Assembly: GCA_022813625.1 (NCBI GenBank)
Contig: JAKLMB010000005.1
Coordinates: 434,001-498,000 of the forward strand
DNA: 64,000 nucleotides
Reading direction: 5' to 3'
From: Aaosphaeria pasadenensis
Lineage: Eukaryota > Ascomycota > Dothideomycetes > Pleosporales
Part shown: one piece after another, positions 23,667 to 36,600 of the stretch
Numbering within the stretch: the first letter of the stretch is position 1
Layout: every line of letters begins with the position of its first letter
Position numbers and translations under genes: made by a program
The notes under the pieces: generated by a model
The model's input: only the letters and a program-made list of their open reading frames with translations
Database searches by the model: none
Told to the model about the DNA's origin: nothing

Positions 23667-24374
23667 GGTGGTTTGTCGGACGGTGGGGATTGTTTGGTTT
23701 TGAATGAAGGGAGAGGAGGAGGAGGAGGAGGAGGACGAGATGGGTGGGTGGCATGTTTATATCGAGATTCAGGGGCTCAGGGGGTGGAATTGAATATTGT
23801 TTTTTTTTCGAAAATTTGTGTGTGTGGGAGGGTGGTGTGTTCTTGAATGGTATCATTATGATTAGATATGTGACGCCTTGTCGATCCACGGAAAGTCCAT
23901 GGAATCGAAATTACCTCCAGCCCATGTTTGATTCCTAGGTCCAGGAACCGAAACTCCTAATTTTGCCTTCCGAAGACCGAATGCCGCCTACCATTTTTCC
24001 CCTCCCAAAGTGAACGCCGGAAATGGAAATATTTTGATGCAGCATGGCAGACTCATTGGATTCGTGACGTACGAGCAATTGCAAGCCATACCAAGAATGG
24101 CAAGGGCGGCTCACGGGAGCCTGTCGATGAAGAACGTAGATCTAGTCCTAGGAAGTGTGTATTTGTCGCCGTGGAATTGCAGATATAACCCCTCAAAATG
24201 AGTTCGGGTTGATATATACTAGATTCCTCGCGTGTACTGGAATGACTATTCCAGTGTGGACATACCCGCCCTGATTGAACTTGGCTTGGCCATATGCTAT
24301 GGCGGCAGAAACCCAGAGTGTGGATAGCCATCTTGCTCATCCAGTGCGTGTACCGAACATGATAGTGCACCATT
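23667..24374. other. Convergent 3' flank with a GGA repeat
   Basis: This lies between the membrane-protein gene and the wall-protein gene. It begins with a G/A tract holding a (GGA)n run at about 23713-23735. No gene is supported. Confidence 0.45.
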
Positions 24375-27311
24375 TCATGTAAAGCCAAGGACACCGACGA
24401 ACAGCGAAGCCAGACATGCCCAGGATCGAGGGACCCTCGGTCCAGAACCAGCACCAGGCTTGCTCGTAGCCGTGGCGCCGCCATTCGACCCCGTCGCCCC
24501 AGCCTCAGCCTGGGTGCCAGTGGTGCTTAATCCGCCTTGCGTAGTAGTAGCTGGGAATAGCATGGTCGTGGTGCTGCTCCCCGAGATGCCGTATATGAGC
24601 TCTGTGGCTCCTGGCGCGAGGCTGATCGTCGTGCCGTCCACCAGGATGGTTCCACCTGGTGTAAGCGTCTGGCCGCTGATGATGAAGGTCGTGCCTGTTC
24701 CTGGTGCGGCGGTGTAGGTCTTGGAGCCAATGGTCAGGATGGGTGGATTGGTGATGGGACCGCGGGTTTGTGGGGCGAGGAAGGTGGTTTGGCCATTGAT
24801 GACTATGGCGGTGGCACCGGCTGCGAGGGAGATCGTGGTTCCGGCTACGGTTATCACGCCGCCGGGGGTTAGGGTCGAGCCTCCGATGACATATGTGGTG
24901 CCGTCGCCGGGTAGGGCTGAGAAGACTCCCTTTCCGATTGTCAGTGGGGGAGGGGTGATGTGGGCGGCAGCAGCGTTTGTGAACGTGGTTGTTGCGCCGT
25001 TGACGACGACGAAGTTTCCAGAGGAGGGAAGATATATTGTGGTCCCGCTGACGGTGATGGTATTCCCAGGGGTCAAGGTCTGGCCATCGATAACGAAGGT
25101 TGAACCTTCATTTCCTGTAACGGTTGATCCGCCCACAACGAATTCCGGCGGAGGGGTGTGCAGAGCCTGGCTGAGCTGCACAGTCGAGGTTTGGCCATTG
25201 ATGACAACGAACGAGGCGGCAGGGTCGAGGGAGATCGTCGTCCCACCCACGGTGATTGCTTGGCCAGGTACGAGCGTTTGTCCAGACACGATGAACGTAG
25301 AGCCAGTATCTGCTGTCCAAGTTGATCCACCGACGACGATTTCGGGTCTAGCAGTCATAATTGGTGCAGCAGTTGGAATGACCTGGGTCGATTCACCGAT
25401 GACAATGAACGATGCAGATGGTCCAAGACTCACTACCGTTCCGTCTATAGTTGCCGTTCCCCCTGGCGTCAATGTCTGTCCTGGTGCAATGAAGAATTGT
25501 GTCGCAGCATTAGGAGTCAGCGTCGATCGACCGATTGTTATGATCGGCGGAGGACGTGGCTGGGCGGTAGGCACCACAGCCTGGGGTAGACCAGATGTCG
25601 TGCCTCCAACGACGATAGCGGTACCGGATGGCACCAAAGAGACAGGCACTCCTCCAACAGTGACCGCTGGTGCTCCCGGTGATAAAGTTCTAGTACCAAC
25701 AACCACCTGTGAGGATGGGCCGATGATGACGGGGGTGCCACCTATCGTTCCCACAGTTCTCGTGGTCGGCTCGGGAACATTAGGTCCCTGTCCTGGACTC
25801 CCCACGGCGTGTTGATTGTCATTGGAAAGAGTCGTTGCAGGCGGCGTTTCACCCACATTTGGTATCATGATATCGTCATTCGTTGCCGTACCGAATCCAT
25901 CAGCAGTATGCATGACTAAGGGAATGTCCAATGTGATAGGGGGAGCCCGCGAACTTCCAGTATCTAGTACATTAACACGGGTGGGAAGTGGCTCTTCGAA
26001 GCCCAAGACGGACGATTCAACGTGGACAATGAATGGGTTTGCGAGAGGCGCTTGCTGTAGATACAGGTCCACGACGACGAGTACCGTAATGACAGCTTGT
26101 AACTGGCCCGGCTCACATGCCGACTCAGGGATCTGTTGCAGGAAGTCGCTTGGTAAGGCCGCCGTAGTAGTAGCTGAACTCTCAATCCCCTTCAGTCCAT
26201 ATGAGTAGGCGTAGGGAACATCTAGCTCAACAGTCTTGGTAGAAGTGATGCTGCTGATGGAACCATCAGATCCTATAGTCGATACAGCATTCTCAATCTC
26301 GTAAGCTGAAAAGTATAAGACTGGAGTGGCCGATGTTCTGCATTATGTTAGCACTTTCATCCTAGCGCGATTTGCACATGGATGTGCGATCGATCAAAAC
26401 CGAAACTGTCACATGATCGGGGGCAACTCACGCAACGAACGCTGTCTGTTGGGCGACAGCAATAGGAATAGTCGCAGGAGGCGGGTCTTGAAACGAGAAA
26501 AGGTCGAACACATCTTGCTGAGCGATGATGTCGCTGGTGGGAGCTGGATGTTTGAGCCTGGAAACAACCGATGTAGTGGCTGCTGTCGGTTTCACAGTAT
26601 ACTGCTCGTAGTAGGTCCACGCGACGTCCCAATCAGGGTCATAGGTGAGTACCTCAACCCATCCGACTTCTGATAAAGCACTCGCAGGGTCGAATCTCTC
26701 GGTATTAGGAATCACTGACATGTAGCCCGATCCTCTGGAGTAGTTCCCATGGATTGAGAACAGCTTTGCCTGAATCGTGCATCAGGATGTGACTTGGATA
26801 AACGACAGAACATGTGAAAGGGAGATACTGACCGTCGGAAATGCATAAGTAGCGGCATACCACCAATTGATGTTAGCACTGGGTACATTGATGGTACACG
26901 CTGCCGTGATGGTTGCTGTGTCGTTCGTTGTGGTGTTCCATCTTGAAGCTGATTGAACGGCGGACGGCGATGCGGTTGGCTCAGAGAGTCCACTGTGTCC
27001 CGTAGCGCGAGGGCCCGTACCAAATGATGTTGTCGACCATTTGACGGTTGCAGAAGAACTGGTCGAGTTCAATGCCAGACTGGTGGAATTTATGGCAGCG
27101 ATTCCAGAGATTGCAATGGTTGTTGTTGAAAGAGAGTTGTTCGAATAAGGCAAGCCTGGGCGTGATGGCTTGATGTTAGGTCCCGCGCGATACGAGAATG
27201 GGGTGGGATTTCGAAAAGGCAATCTGATAACTTACTGCGACCACGGTAGGCACCGTGTGCCTGTACACAGGAAAGCAGGGCATAAAGCACGAGTAGATGA
27301 AGCCCAAACAT
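24375..27311 (-). CDS. Secreted, probably GPI-anchored cell-wall repeat protein (adhesin-like)
   Basis: Four exons on the minus strand: 27311-27236, 27155-26833, 26769-26432 and 26337-24375. All junctions are in phase with GT..AG ends, giving 899 residues. A signal peptide is clear (MFGLHLLVLYALLSCVQAHG). An Asn-glycosylation-rich region follows. The last half holds six tandem repeats of about 50-70 residues of the type TIGGSTVT..FVIDGQTLTPG, then TVSGTTISLAPSASFVVING. The end is Gly/Ala/Ser/Thr-rich and finishes in a short hydrophobic tail (SWACLASLFVGVLGFT), as expected for a GPI signal. Such proteins sit in the outer wall and often vary in repeat number. No binding partner can be inferred. 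The antisense strand is open for 364 codons, a by-product of the repeat composition. Confidence 0.8.
24551..25760 (-). repeat. Six coding tandem repeats of the wall protein
   Basis: Six diverged copies of a block of roughly 50-70 codons. Each contains an xIGGSTxT start, a GQTLTPG-like turn and a GTTISLxPxA strand. The copies differ at many positions, so the array is old rather than freshly amplified. Boundaries are approximate. Confidence 0.75.
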
Positions 27312-30212
27312 GCTCTGGACTTGTCGTGTCTACGAGCTCGTAGATACTTTAGAAAGCATGAGGCAGAGTGGACGCGACCCGCAACGAGGGAAACGAAGAT
27401 TGAGAAGCATATGGGACATGGGGGAAAGGGGTTGGTAAGGTTGGTAGGCAATTTGCAGGCCGGAATGGTTCTCTCCACGCTCCGGGAGGAGGTACAGGAG
27501 GATGAGCTAGGTTGTGTTCATGCGCATCGGCGCCGAGGCCCAAGTGGCACCAAGTCCGAGAAGTATATTGAGCTTGTCTGGCTGTCGGGTTGCACGGCTG
27601 GGTATCGGTGCTACGATGCTATATCTTCTTGGAGCTGGGGACAGTATTGTTTCTGCCCCCATGCAGCTAGATGCCTACAAAGGATCGAGGCAAACACGCA
27701 CAAAGCTGTTATCTGCTCAAGGGACACAACGCACACAATGGTTCGTGTCTCCTCTGTCCAACACTGGATCTGAATTGTTTTATTGATTCCGGTTGTTGTT
27801 CATGCATTGTAAGGGCGGCAGATGATGGGGCAGGAGAAGCGGCCCGCAATTTGCGAGCGGTTGCTCCTTTGGTGGGGTCATCATGGACATTGAAGGAGTA
27901 CTGTGTATATGGCACGGGTTGCAGGTACATGAAGGAACGGCATGCTGCGAGATGAGGCGTCCAAAGACGATGGAAAACTTGAGTGAGTGAGACGCCACCA
28001 GCCGAGGCTGATCATTCGTAGGAGATAAAACTTTGAATATTTCCCTAGACCCAGCGCGAGTAGGCGAGAGTCCGGGATGGCGGATGGATGGCTGCTCGAA
28101 GGTTTTGATGTGTGCAGATCTGCGGCATTCCAGTCCCCATATGCAGGTTAATTGTCTTGATTGTCTAGCGAGGTGTGCATCGATGTGTGGATGGGTTTGT
28201 TAGTGTACCCAGGTGCAGTGACTACAGTCCAATGCAGTCCAGTGCAGTCCAGTACTTTCATACAAAGAGCATGGATACAAGTGACTTAGTCTGGTTGTAG
28301 ACACGATGGCGCTCGCTCCGTAGGCCGTAGCGATGATGCGTTACGGGTTCCTACAAGCCACAGCGGGTGCATGCGAATTTGTGGAGGTGGATGTGGAGGT
28401 GGAGAGGGGGGGTGGAAGTGGATATGTCCCGCTAGTACGAGGTATCTAGAGAAGGCGCAAGCCATGGGAGGGTACGGAGGACTCGGTAAGTCTGACCACG
28501 TTGGAAATCATAAAGCATGGAAGATAAGTCTAGAATATTCATCGCATCATGTGGCCGATGGATGCATCTGAAACGGGCGGTGGACAGGAACATAGTCGCA
28601 GTGATAGGTGCAGAGTGTGTTCATCAGGTTGTATTCTATCCATACTGTGTACATGGGGGCGGGCAGAGGTAATATGACGGAAGAATGTCCGGGTAATGGC
28701 TTCGGGGCGGGCGGCAGGCAGAATGGAAGGGAGAGGTGGTGAGAGGCGGTTCGGATGCGAGTGAAGAGTGGCTAAATGATGACGAATGGAGAATGGATGT
28801 TGATCTCGATGTTGATGATGATGAATACGATTCTGAGAAAGAAAAAGAATGTTGGTTCAAGATGCATCGCGGAACGTCCATGAAGAGGAAAGAAGATCAG
28901 AAAGAAGGAGCCTCGGACGGAAGAGCTAGTCCGGATTGGTACAGTACAATGGAGTACTTGGGCTTGGTTTATGGGTGGGCGATTGGCGATGGATGGGGAG
29001 ATGGAGGCGTCGGATTGGCGAGAGTTTGGGTCAAGGGGGTGAGTACCTACAGGTACCTACTGTGTACTTTACATTACTAACCTCCTGGCAGACAATTCCC
29101 GTATTTTGAAAGTGCCTCTTCCGTACCCCTTACCCAAGATACAGAGTACGGAATAAAGTACTCCCAATAATGATGTTTTTACTGTGTAGTAACTAGCTAT
29201 CTAGTACCTAAGTACCTACAGAGTCCCTATGTACGTAGTATGTATGTATGTACTATTGTTCATCTTCACCATTCCTCCGTATCATCTTCACCATATCGGA
29301 ACATTATTATTATCCAAGAGGATTCATTTACATGGTCCACTATCCTCGGCAGGGTTCAATTCTTAACCCCAGATTTCATTCAATCATCCATTCAATTCGT
29401 TCAACAGATAGATGGTGAATAGATGGGTGGACGGGAACAAACAGGCGCCCTAGATGACACGACCTAGACCAGACCATTCTCCCACCCCCCCTCACATCCC
29501 ATCATCTATACGGAGTACTGCAATAATCAAAAGAATCATCGGATCATCCCAGTCCGCTTCTTTGGTTCCCTCTGGTTCCCTCTCTGGCTCCCTTGTTCAT
29601 GTTCCCTCCCTCACTACTATTCCCTGCTCGTTCATCTTTTCTTCCCTGCTCGTCCCTGCCTTTGCCCTCATCCTTACGAGTTGCCCTTACGGGTCCTTAC
29701 ACAGTAGTCTTACCCTTACAGGTTACCCATAACCCATGCCCATACCCATGCCTCATGCCATGCCCAGGGCCTTGCCAATTGCCATGGCCCGTGGCCTATC
29801 CACTACCTAGATGACTATGTACCTAGTCAGTTAACTTAGCTTAGCAACCTTTGGTAGGTGGTTACTCTACGAGTATTGTACTCGTAGGTGGTCGTGGTGG
29901 TTCTCGTACCTAATTCGTACTCCACTCCACTCCACCCACTCTCCTCCCTCTCCACTTCCAACCTAATCTAATCAACTCCATGCCTACCTGTCTACTGCTG
30001 CCTTCTTCCTTTACCTCCTGTTCCTCCTCCTCCTATCCTCTTCCTCTTTCTCTCCTCTGCCTTCTTCCTTAGTCCCTCACACTGGTTCGCACCCATTACG
30101 GCTGTCGCACGCGACCGACAATGCCATCAGCGCGTCCACTAGGGCTCTTCTGATTGCCTCATGTGATGGTCGAGCTCGCCGCTCGTGCCCTTCTGCGACT
30201 TCCCTCCTAGCG
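27312..30212. other. 2.9-kb region without a firmly supported gene
   Basis: Sequence between divergent genes (wall protein on minus, protease-like on plus). TACGGAGTA lies at 29509-29517. TACCTA/TAGGTA words are dense at 29040-29240 and 29810-29900, and a C/T-rich leader precedes 30213. An acidic open frame at 28736-29080 ends beside a GTGAGT that could be a donor, but no second exon was found. Confidence 0.4.
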
Positions 30213-32485
30213 ATGCGCAGCCTCACATCTCGTCGCTGTGCCTACGCCCCGGCCTCCACCGTCTCACTCTTCTGCTCACTCTCTTTCGCCCTGCTACTCC
30301 TCTCCACCATCCTCCAGCCCTGCCACGCAGCCACAGACGTACACGCACCCGCACCCGCACTCGCTCCCGCAATCGTACCTCGAAGTGAAAAAGATGATCT
30401 TCCTCAGGGCCCCGTCTCCGTCGAACCTGATCAATTCTGGGGTGGCATAGATGGTTCATGGTCCACCTTTGGCATCCGTGTGGGGAATCCGCCTCAATTT
30501 CTGCGCGCCCTCGTCTCTACCGCCTCCCAGCAGACCTGGGCGATCCATTCCACCGCGTGCATCGTAAACGAGACGGATCCCAAGACCCAAAAAGAGGTGG
30601 AAACTACCGATGATGCCTGTTACGAAGGCCGGGGCTACACTTTCAACATTACGCAGTCCGAATCCTGGGACGAGAGGGGGTTCTATCAGTTGTGGACGGA
30701 GAAAAACTTAGGTCTGGTCGGCAATGGCCAATACGGTTTCGACGAGGTGGGTACGGGGTTCCCTGGCGAGGATGGTCCCACGGTCAAGAACTCGACGGTG
30801 GGCACGCTGGTTACGGAGAACTTTTGGCTTGGACACATTGGCGTCAATCCGAAGCCGACGAACTTCTCGGCCTTCACAGACCCGGCGGCGAGCTATATGA
30901 CTTCCTTGTTTAAGCAGAAGGCCATTCCTAGCGTGTCATTTGGTTATACGGCCGGGTCCAAGTATCGTAAGTTCACGAACGGCATGGCGTCCTGTACCAC
31001 ATGGGATGAGAGCTAATAAATAGGATAGATCTCGCCGAAGTGCTCGGAAGTCTAACACTTGGTGGATACGACGCATCTAGGTTCATCCCGAACGACTTGA
31101 CCTTTTTGTTTGCGCCCGACAATGAACGCGACATTGTGGTCGGTGTGACCGACATTACAGTTAATAGCGCGACCAAGAGCAACGTGAATATCATGGCACA
31201 GGATCAATTCACAATGTACATTGATTCGACAGTTGCCGAGATCTGGTTACCACCAAAGATTTGCGACGCTTTCGAAGAGAGTTTCGGTCTCAAATTCGAC
31301 AACGACACCAAACTCTATCTCGTGGACGATCTTTTGCATCAGACATTACTCGCCGACAACCCCAATGTGACATTCAGCCTCGGTCAGAAATCCATGAGCA
31401 ATGCGACGGTTGACATCACACTCCCCTATGCAGCCTTCGACTTGACGGCGTCCCCGCCCTTTCGAGGATTGACACAGGCGCAAAAATACTTCCCAATACG
31501 ACGGGCACAGAAAGAGAACCAGTTTGTTTTTGGCAGGACCTTTCTCCAGGAAGCATACTTGATAGTAGACTGGGAGCGCCAAAACTTCTCCATCTCCCAG
31601 TGCAACTGGGTGTTTGGCGAGAACAAGCAGATTGTGCCCATAATATCCCCATCGTACCCGCAAGATATGTTTGGAGCGCCCATCGCGGACCCCAAACCTG
31701 GGCTGAGCAACAACGCAATCATCGGAATTGCGGTAGGAGGAGGGTTTGCCCTGGCGCTTGTACTCTGCGGCGTGTTATGGTTCTTCTGGCGGAGGCGACA
31801 GAAGAGGAGATTGGCCGAGGTGAAGGCCCAATATGCTGCTGCGCAGGCGGAAGCGGTATCAAAACCCAGGCCGTCTGAGAAACAAGATGAAGATCCATCG
31901 TCTCCCACGGACAAAGAAGAAGGCTCAAATGTGTTTCCCAAGGCAGAGTTGCCCGCAGAATTCATCCGCCCTGAGCTGGCTGGGGACGAGAAGCGAGATC
32001 CTGACGCTGCCAGTCCTTCGTCAATTCCAGCCGCCGAGGTCGCCAATACAGAACGTCAAATTTTCGAAATGGAAGGAGACATTCCCACGACGCAAGAGGC
32101 TGGTGGGCGTCAACTTTCGGAAAAGGAAACGATGATGGTCCGCGAGCGAATATACAACGGCACCGATCCGAACAGTCCTACAGCAGTCTCGCCCGTGGTT
32201 GATGAAGCGCCGCATAGACCCCCGCCGCTCTCCGCCGATGACATAGCGCTTGTCAACGCGCATAGGAGAAGGATGCCGCCTCCAAGCATATCACCAACGT
32301 CACCGCGGACGCCTCTAGATGGCGTTTTGCTGGATGCCAACGATACCTTCTTCCAGCCTCCCAGCGCTCGTGCGCCTCGGGATGGACGATTCATGGAGGC
32401 AGAAGACACGCTCCTCTCTCCCATCTCACCTCTAGAAGGCTCCACAGATACATCTCGACGGCGGTTTTCCTACGAGGCGCCATGA
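30213..32485 (+). CDS. Membrane-anchored aspartic-protease-like protein, first catalytic Asp missing
   Basis: Exons 30213-30966 and 31029-32485 join across a 62-nt intron (GTAAGT..GATAG), giving 736 residues. Residues about 19-40 form a signal peptide. Pepsin-fold (A1 family) landmarks are visible: a strand pair ending IRVGNPPQ, FGYTAG, GSLTLGGYDASRF and FGRTFLQEAYLIVDWE. The first catalytic loop, normally DTGS, reads STAS (102-105), so its Asp is lost. The second, normally DSG/DTG, reads DST (317-319). One membrane helix follows (about 480-504), then RRRQKRR and a 230-residue Ser/Pro-rich cytosolic tail. The form, an enzyme-derived ectodomain plus tail, suggests a surface sensor or scaffold rather than a protease. 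That role is inference; the fold is well supported. Confidence 0.8.
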
Positions 32486-33666
32486 TATTGGTGGGCCAAA
32501 AAAGCGGCGGTCACAGTTCGGGATTTTGAATTTTTTTGGTTAGCCGGCGTTTTCTTGCGAGATGCGCGTGGCATCGGCATATATATATATACACCGGGAC
32601 GGCGTTTATGAACAGGGAATGATACCTCACCAGTTTTTTCTATTTTTCACATTTTATTTTTTCTAGGATTTTTTGTTTGCTCTTTCCTTGCATGGTTGGT
32701 TGGTCGGTTGTATGCGCGCACTGCATGGATGGGCGGGGCGGGCGGAACGAGTAGATTCCTCGTCTGTCAGTAGAGGGGAAAAGTAACAAAATGATGGGCG
32801 GGTGGCAGCGAGCGAGCGTATGTGGAACACCGTAACGCTTCTTACCTGGGTACACCAAATCTGTTGTATCGAAGGAAATAGAGGGGGGAGAGGGGGGTGG
32901 AGATATATAGGTAAACAACGACCCTCGATAGGACGCCGGACGGGGGACGCGACACGAGCGAGCGAGTCACATGAGTGAGGGCTGAAATGAAAAATATACT
33001 CTACTACTTACTACATACTGCTATGTACATTGCCTGTCCAGTCATATCTGCACTCTCACATAACCCCCCATTCGCCCGGTGAACGTTGGACGTTAGCGGG
33101 TGGATTCTTGTGCTGCTGGTTACAAGAAACAGTTATCAGGGGGTTAGGGGGTTAGATAATGACAAAGACGAGACGACGATATATATATATATTTTGTCTC
33201 GAGAAAAATGTACCCCACGCCTGTGATGAGAAAGCATGGCATACATGGTCATTGCTAAAAAAACCAAAAAAAAAAACAATCGGGAGTGAGGTGATGAGAA
33301 AGCACCATGGGACAATACATGTCACGTGCAATTGAGGCTATGATTCATTCAATTCATTCATTCATTCATTTGATTTGATTTGATTGATTAAGGTATGTAT
33401 TATTTGTGTTGCAAGGTAAAAACCGTGTACCGTGTAAGCATCTCAAGTTCGGATTTTTTTTGGTAATTAAGTATGGGGACGGACGGGTGGGTGGGATGAG
33501 GAGGAAGTATATATAAATTTGTTTGGTATCAAAAATGGGTGATTGGTTTGGTTTGGTAAAGGGGGAACGACTGGGAAGGCACGCTTCGCTTCGCCTCGCC
33601 ACGTTTGAATCGATCGACTGAAGTGATCGTGTCAAGCGAAGGGAAGTCCGAAACCCAAGAACCGAA
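32486..33666. other. Convergent intergenic region with simple repeats
   Basis: AT dinucleotide runs lie at about 32579-32591 and 33179-33192, and ATTC then TTGAT repeats at about 33343-33390. GGGGTTAG occurs twice in a row near 33135-33155. These are 3' flanks of the protease-like gene (+) and the CSC1 gene (-). No gene is supported. Confidence 0.5.
33343..33390 (+). repeat. ATTC and TTGAT simple repeats
   Basis: Several copies of ATTC pass directly into copies of TTGAT just beyond the 3' end of the CSC1-type gene. Confidence 0.75.
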
Positions 33667-36600
33667 CTAATACGGCACGTTGTCCTCGTAGACGGGGGCC
33701 TCCCTCGCCTTGCCCGTCTCCACCCCACTCCACTCGACCTTGTTCTTCTCGTTGAACGTCGCCTGCTCGTCCGTGATCACGAGGCTCGGCACCACCTTCT
33801 TGGTGTCCGCGATCTCGCGCGCCGAAATGCCCATCTCGTCGCGCACGATCCAGACGACGGGCGTCGGGGACGTGATGGCGGGGTTGAAGTAGGCGCGGCG
33901 GGCGAGCTCGGCGTCGAGTGGTGACTGCGCGGAGTGGTAGAAGGGGTCGAGGTGGGCGGAGAGGCTGGAGACGGAGTTCTGGGGCGGGTTGATGATGTTT
34001 TGGATGAAGAGGGGGAGGCGGGAGGGTTTGGGGATGGGGACGTTGGAGGGGGGCGTGGTGGGTTGTACGCGCTTTTCCGAGGGGTCTTCTTGGAGGCCGT
34101 TTTCGAGGTGAGTGGTGGGCGGGATGTCGTGCGAGGTGGAGGGGTCGGCGTAGGCGAGGCGGGCTTCGTGGTGCTTGAGGGACTGGCGGAGGGTGAGGTG
34201 GAAGAGGATGGTGCAGGCGAGAAGGACGACCTCGATGACGAGGGGCCCGATGGCGGCGCGGCTGGAGGCCACCGCGATGGCGAACAGGCCGATCAGGCAG
34301 CCCTGGGCGAGGTACACGCCTGTCGTGAGCTGCTGGAGACCCCGCTGGTAGGACGCACCCCTAGTGTCGATGTCCGTCTCGTAGGTGAAGAGGAAGTTGT
34401 AGCGGAAGGCGAGGTAGATGAGGGAGAGGCCGACCGCGGCGAAGCCGAGCACCAGCGGTGCGATGCACGAGTAGCTGAGCGCGATGACGCCTAAGTTGAG
34501 CCACTTGGGGAACTCCGAGCCCCAGGCTGGGCCCGCGAACTTGGTGAGCTTCTGGAACACCTTGCGGGGCGTCTTGCCGGGCAGGATGCGGCCAAGGAGG
34601 ACGACGGTGACGAAGCCTCCGATGTTGAGCAGGGTCCCGCCGAACGCCGAAAGACCGAACAGGATGAAGTAGTTGATGTAGAAGTTGGATGCCTTGGGCA
34701 GGTTCTCGGAAAGCAATTTGATGACGGACCCTGGGTCGGCGAGCACGCTGTCGATGACGGTCGTCACGGCTCCGGCGCAGGTGGTGACGAGGAAGACCTG
34801 GATGACCTGGAAGGCAAAGTACCACGATTGCGTCTGCAATTCGATCTGGGAGCGAGTGACCCAGCCAGCGAGCTTGGCAAGAACTGTACGGCACGTTAGT
34901 TAGACTCGAGGGGGTTGTGAAGCGCGTCACAATGCTGAATGAACTCACTTCTAAATACTATCGGAACAAGAGCCATCAAGACGGCGAGCATCACTACGGG
35001 AAGAAGACCAGTGACGACACCGAGAATCCAGCTAGGGATTTCGTTGATCCAGCGGAGCCATGGGAATCGCGCGGTTAGGTAGTTGATTTGGGACACGGCA
35101 CCGACAAAGGCGACTAGCACGAGTTAGTATCTGTTCCTGACTATGTCCGTGGAGAACTTCGACTTACCTGGGATGGCGAAGAAGATGATGGTGACAGTGA
35201 CGAAAGCGGTGGCAGCTAGCCATCTGGCCCAGTGCTCCGGAACACCAATGCGAAGATTTCCCCAGACGACCTCCGAAGGCATCACACCAAGCTGGCGGGC
35301 CTGCATCTTCGAGTTGGGCTTGGTCTTCCTGTTTTGCATCAATTGCCATGCATCCTGAGCGTGCTTCTGGGTGTCGAAGGTCAAGAAGACGCCGCCGACC
35401 AGATCGCCCTGGCCGTTCCAGTGCTTGTCCTGTTCCGCCTCGATCTTAGGGATCAGTTCCGCGAGGTGCTGTCGGCCATATTCAATGGTATCGACCTTCT
35501 TTCCGATGAGGAACTTCAACTTGTGCGTGGGGCGGTCCTTGGGGTTCAACCACCTAGCTCCGCCTTCCGTCTCCTCGCCCTGGTACGCCTTCTTGCCCTT
35601 GGCAGCCTTGAGGCGGTTCTGGTTGGCATCACGCGAGAGCTGTACTTCGGCGTTTTCGAGCTTCAGGGCAGTGTCGTCCCTGTCTTCGACCAGCTTCTCC
35701 AATTCTTTGCAGTTGGATGCGACCCATGCGTGCTTAACACCGGGGAACATCTCAAAGAGAGTGTTCTGGCCGATAGTCTTGGGCACGCTGGTGAAGAGGA
35801 TGGTCCTCGACGAGATTCGGCTGGCACCCCATGGCGAGCGTCGGTAGGCCTGGCGGATGTTGACAGTATAGAACGACTCACGCGCAATGATGATCATGAC
35901 GAGGCCTTGGCGGAGTTAGTGTATAGACTTTGAGACTAATACGTCAGAGCGACGGAGTAGGCTCACCTAGGAAGACGCATGAGACTAATGCATGGGCGTA
36001 GTAGCGATTGGCATTCGCATCACTAACATTGCTCATGGAAAGAAGGTCGAGTTGCTTGTTGCCAGCACCGCCCTTTATTGTGTTAGGTACAATACCAATT
36101 CAATGTGGACACGGCTCGTTCTTACAGTAGCATTGACGGGGAACAGGATTGGCCAGGTGATGACACAGCCGAGCAAGCTGATAATGACCATGAGTTTGAA
36201 GTAGCGCACGAAGAGGTAGCCATCGATGGAGGAATGGTCCAGGATGTAGGCGTCAGGAATGCGACGGAAATCAGTGATCCAGCCAAAGAATCCATCGCTT
36301 GGTGCAGGAGTTTGGCGCCTAAGGTTGTGTCAGTATCAGGATCATGTGGACTTTATGCGAATTGCGCGGAAAACGTACTGGTCTCCCAGGCTGTTGACGT
36401 AGGTACGAGGAGCGTAGACGCGCTTGAACTTGCGACGGAAGATCAAGAAGAGGGATACGAATATGGCGGCGATGATGAGGTTAGGTACGAGGGTAGAGAC
36501 GAGACTGGAAGCCGAATTGGATTCGGGCGAGTCTCTGTTTGAACCCGGTTGACCCTCTTGCTGCGATATAATATTAATATGAGGTCGGTCGCAAAAGTGT

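Noticed and set aside
24721..25815. 364-codon open frame on the plus strand
   Set aside because: It is antisense to the repeat array of the wall protein. Its openness follows from the Gly/Thr/Val-rich repeat codons, and it has no splice or start support.
28736..29080. 114-codon acidic open frame ending near a GTGAGT
   Set aside because: A possible first exon, but no acceptor with an open continuation was found and the opposite strand is equally open.
33135..33155. Two copies of GGGGTTAG resembling telomere repeat
   Set aside because: Only two units in a simple-repeat spacer, far too few to be a telomere or a clear interstitial telomeric site.
33934..34494. 186-codon Gly/Glu/Val-rich open frame on the plus strand
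   Set aside because: It is a shadow of the last exon of the CSC1-type channel on the other strand; the channel sequence is unambiguous.
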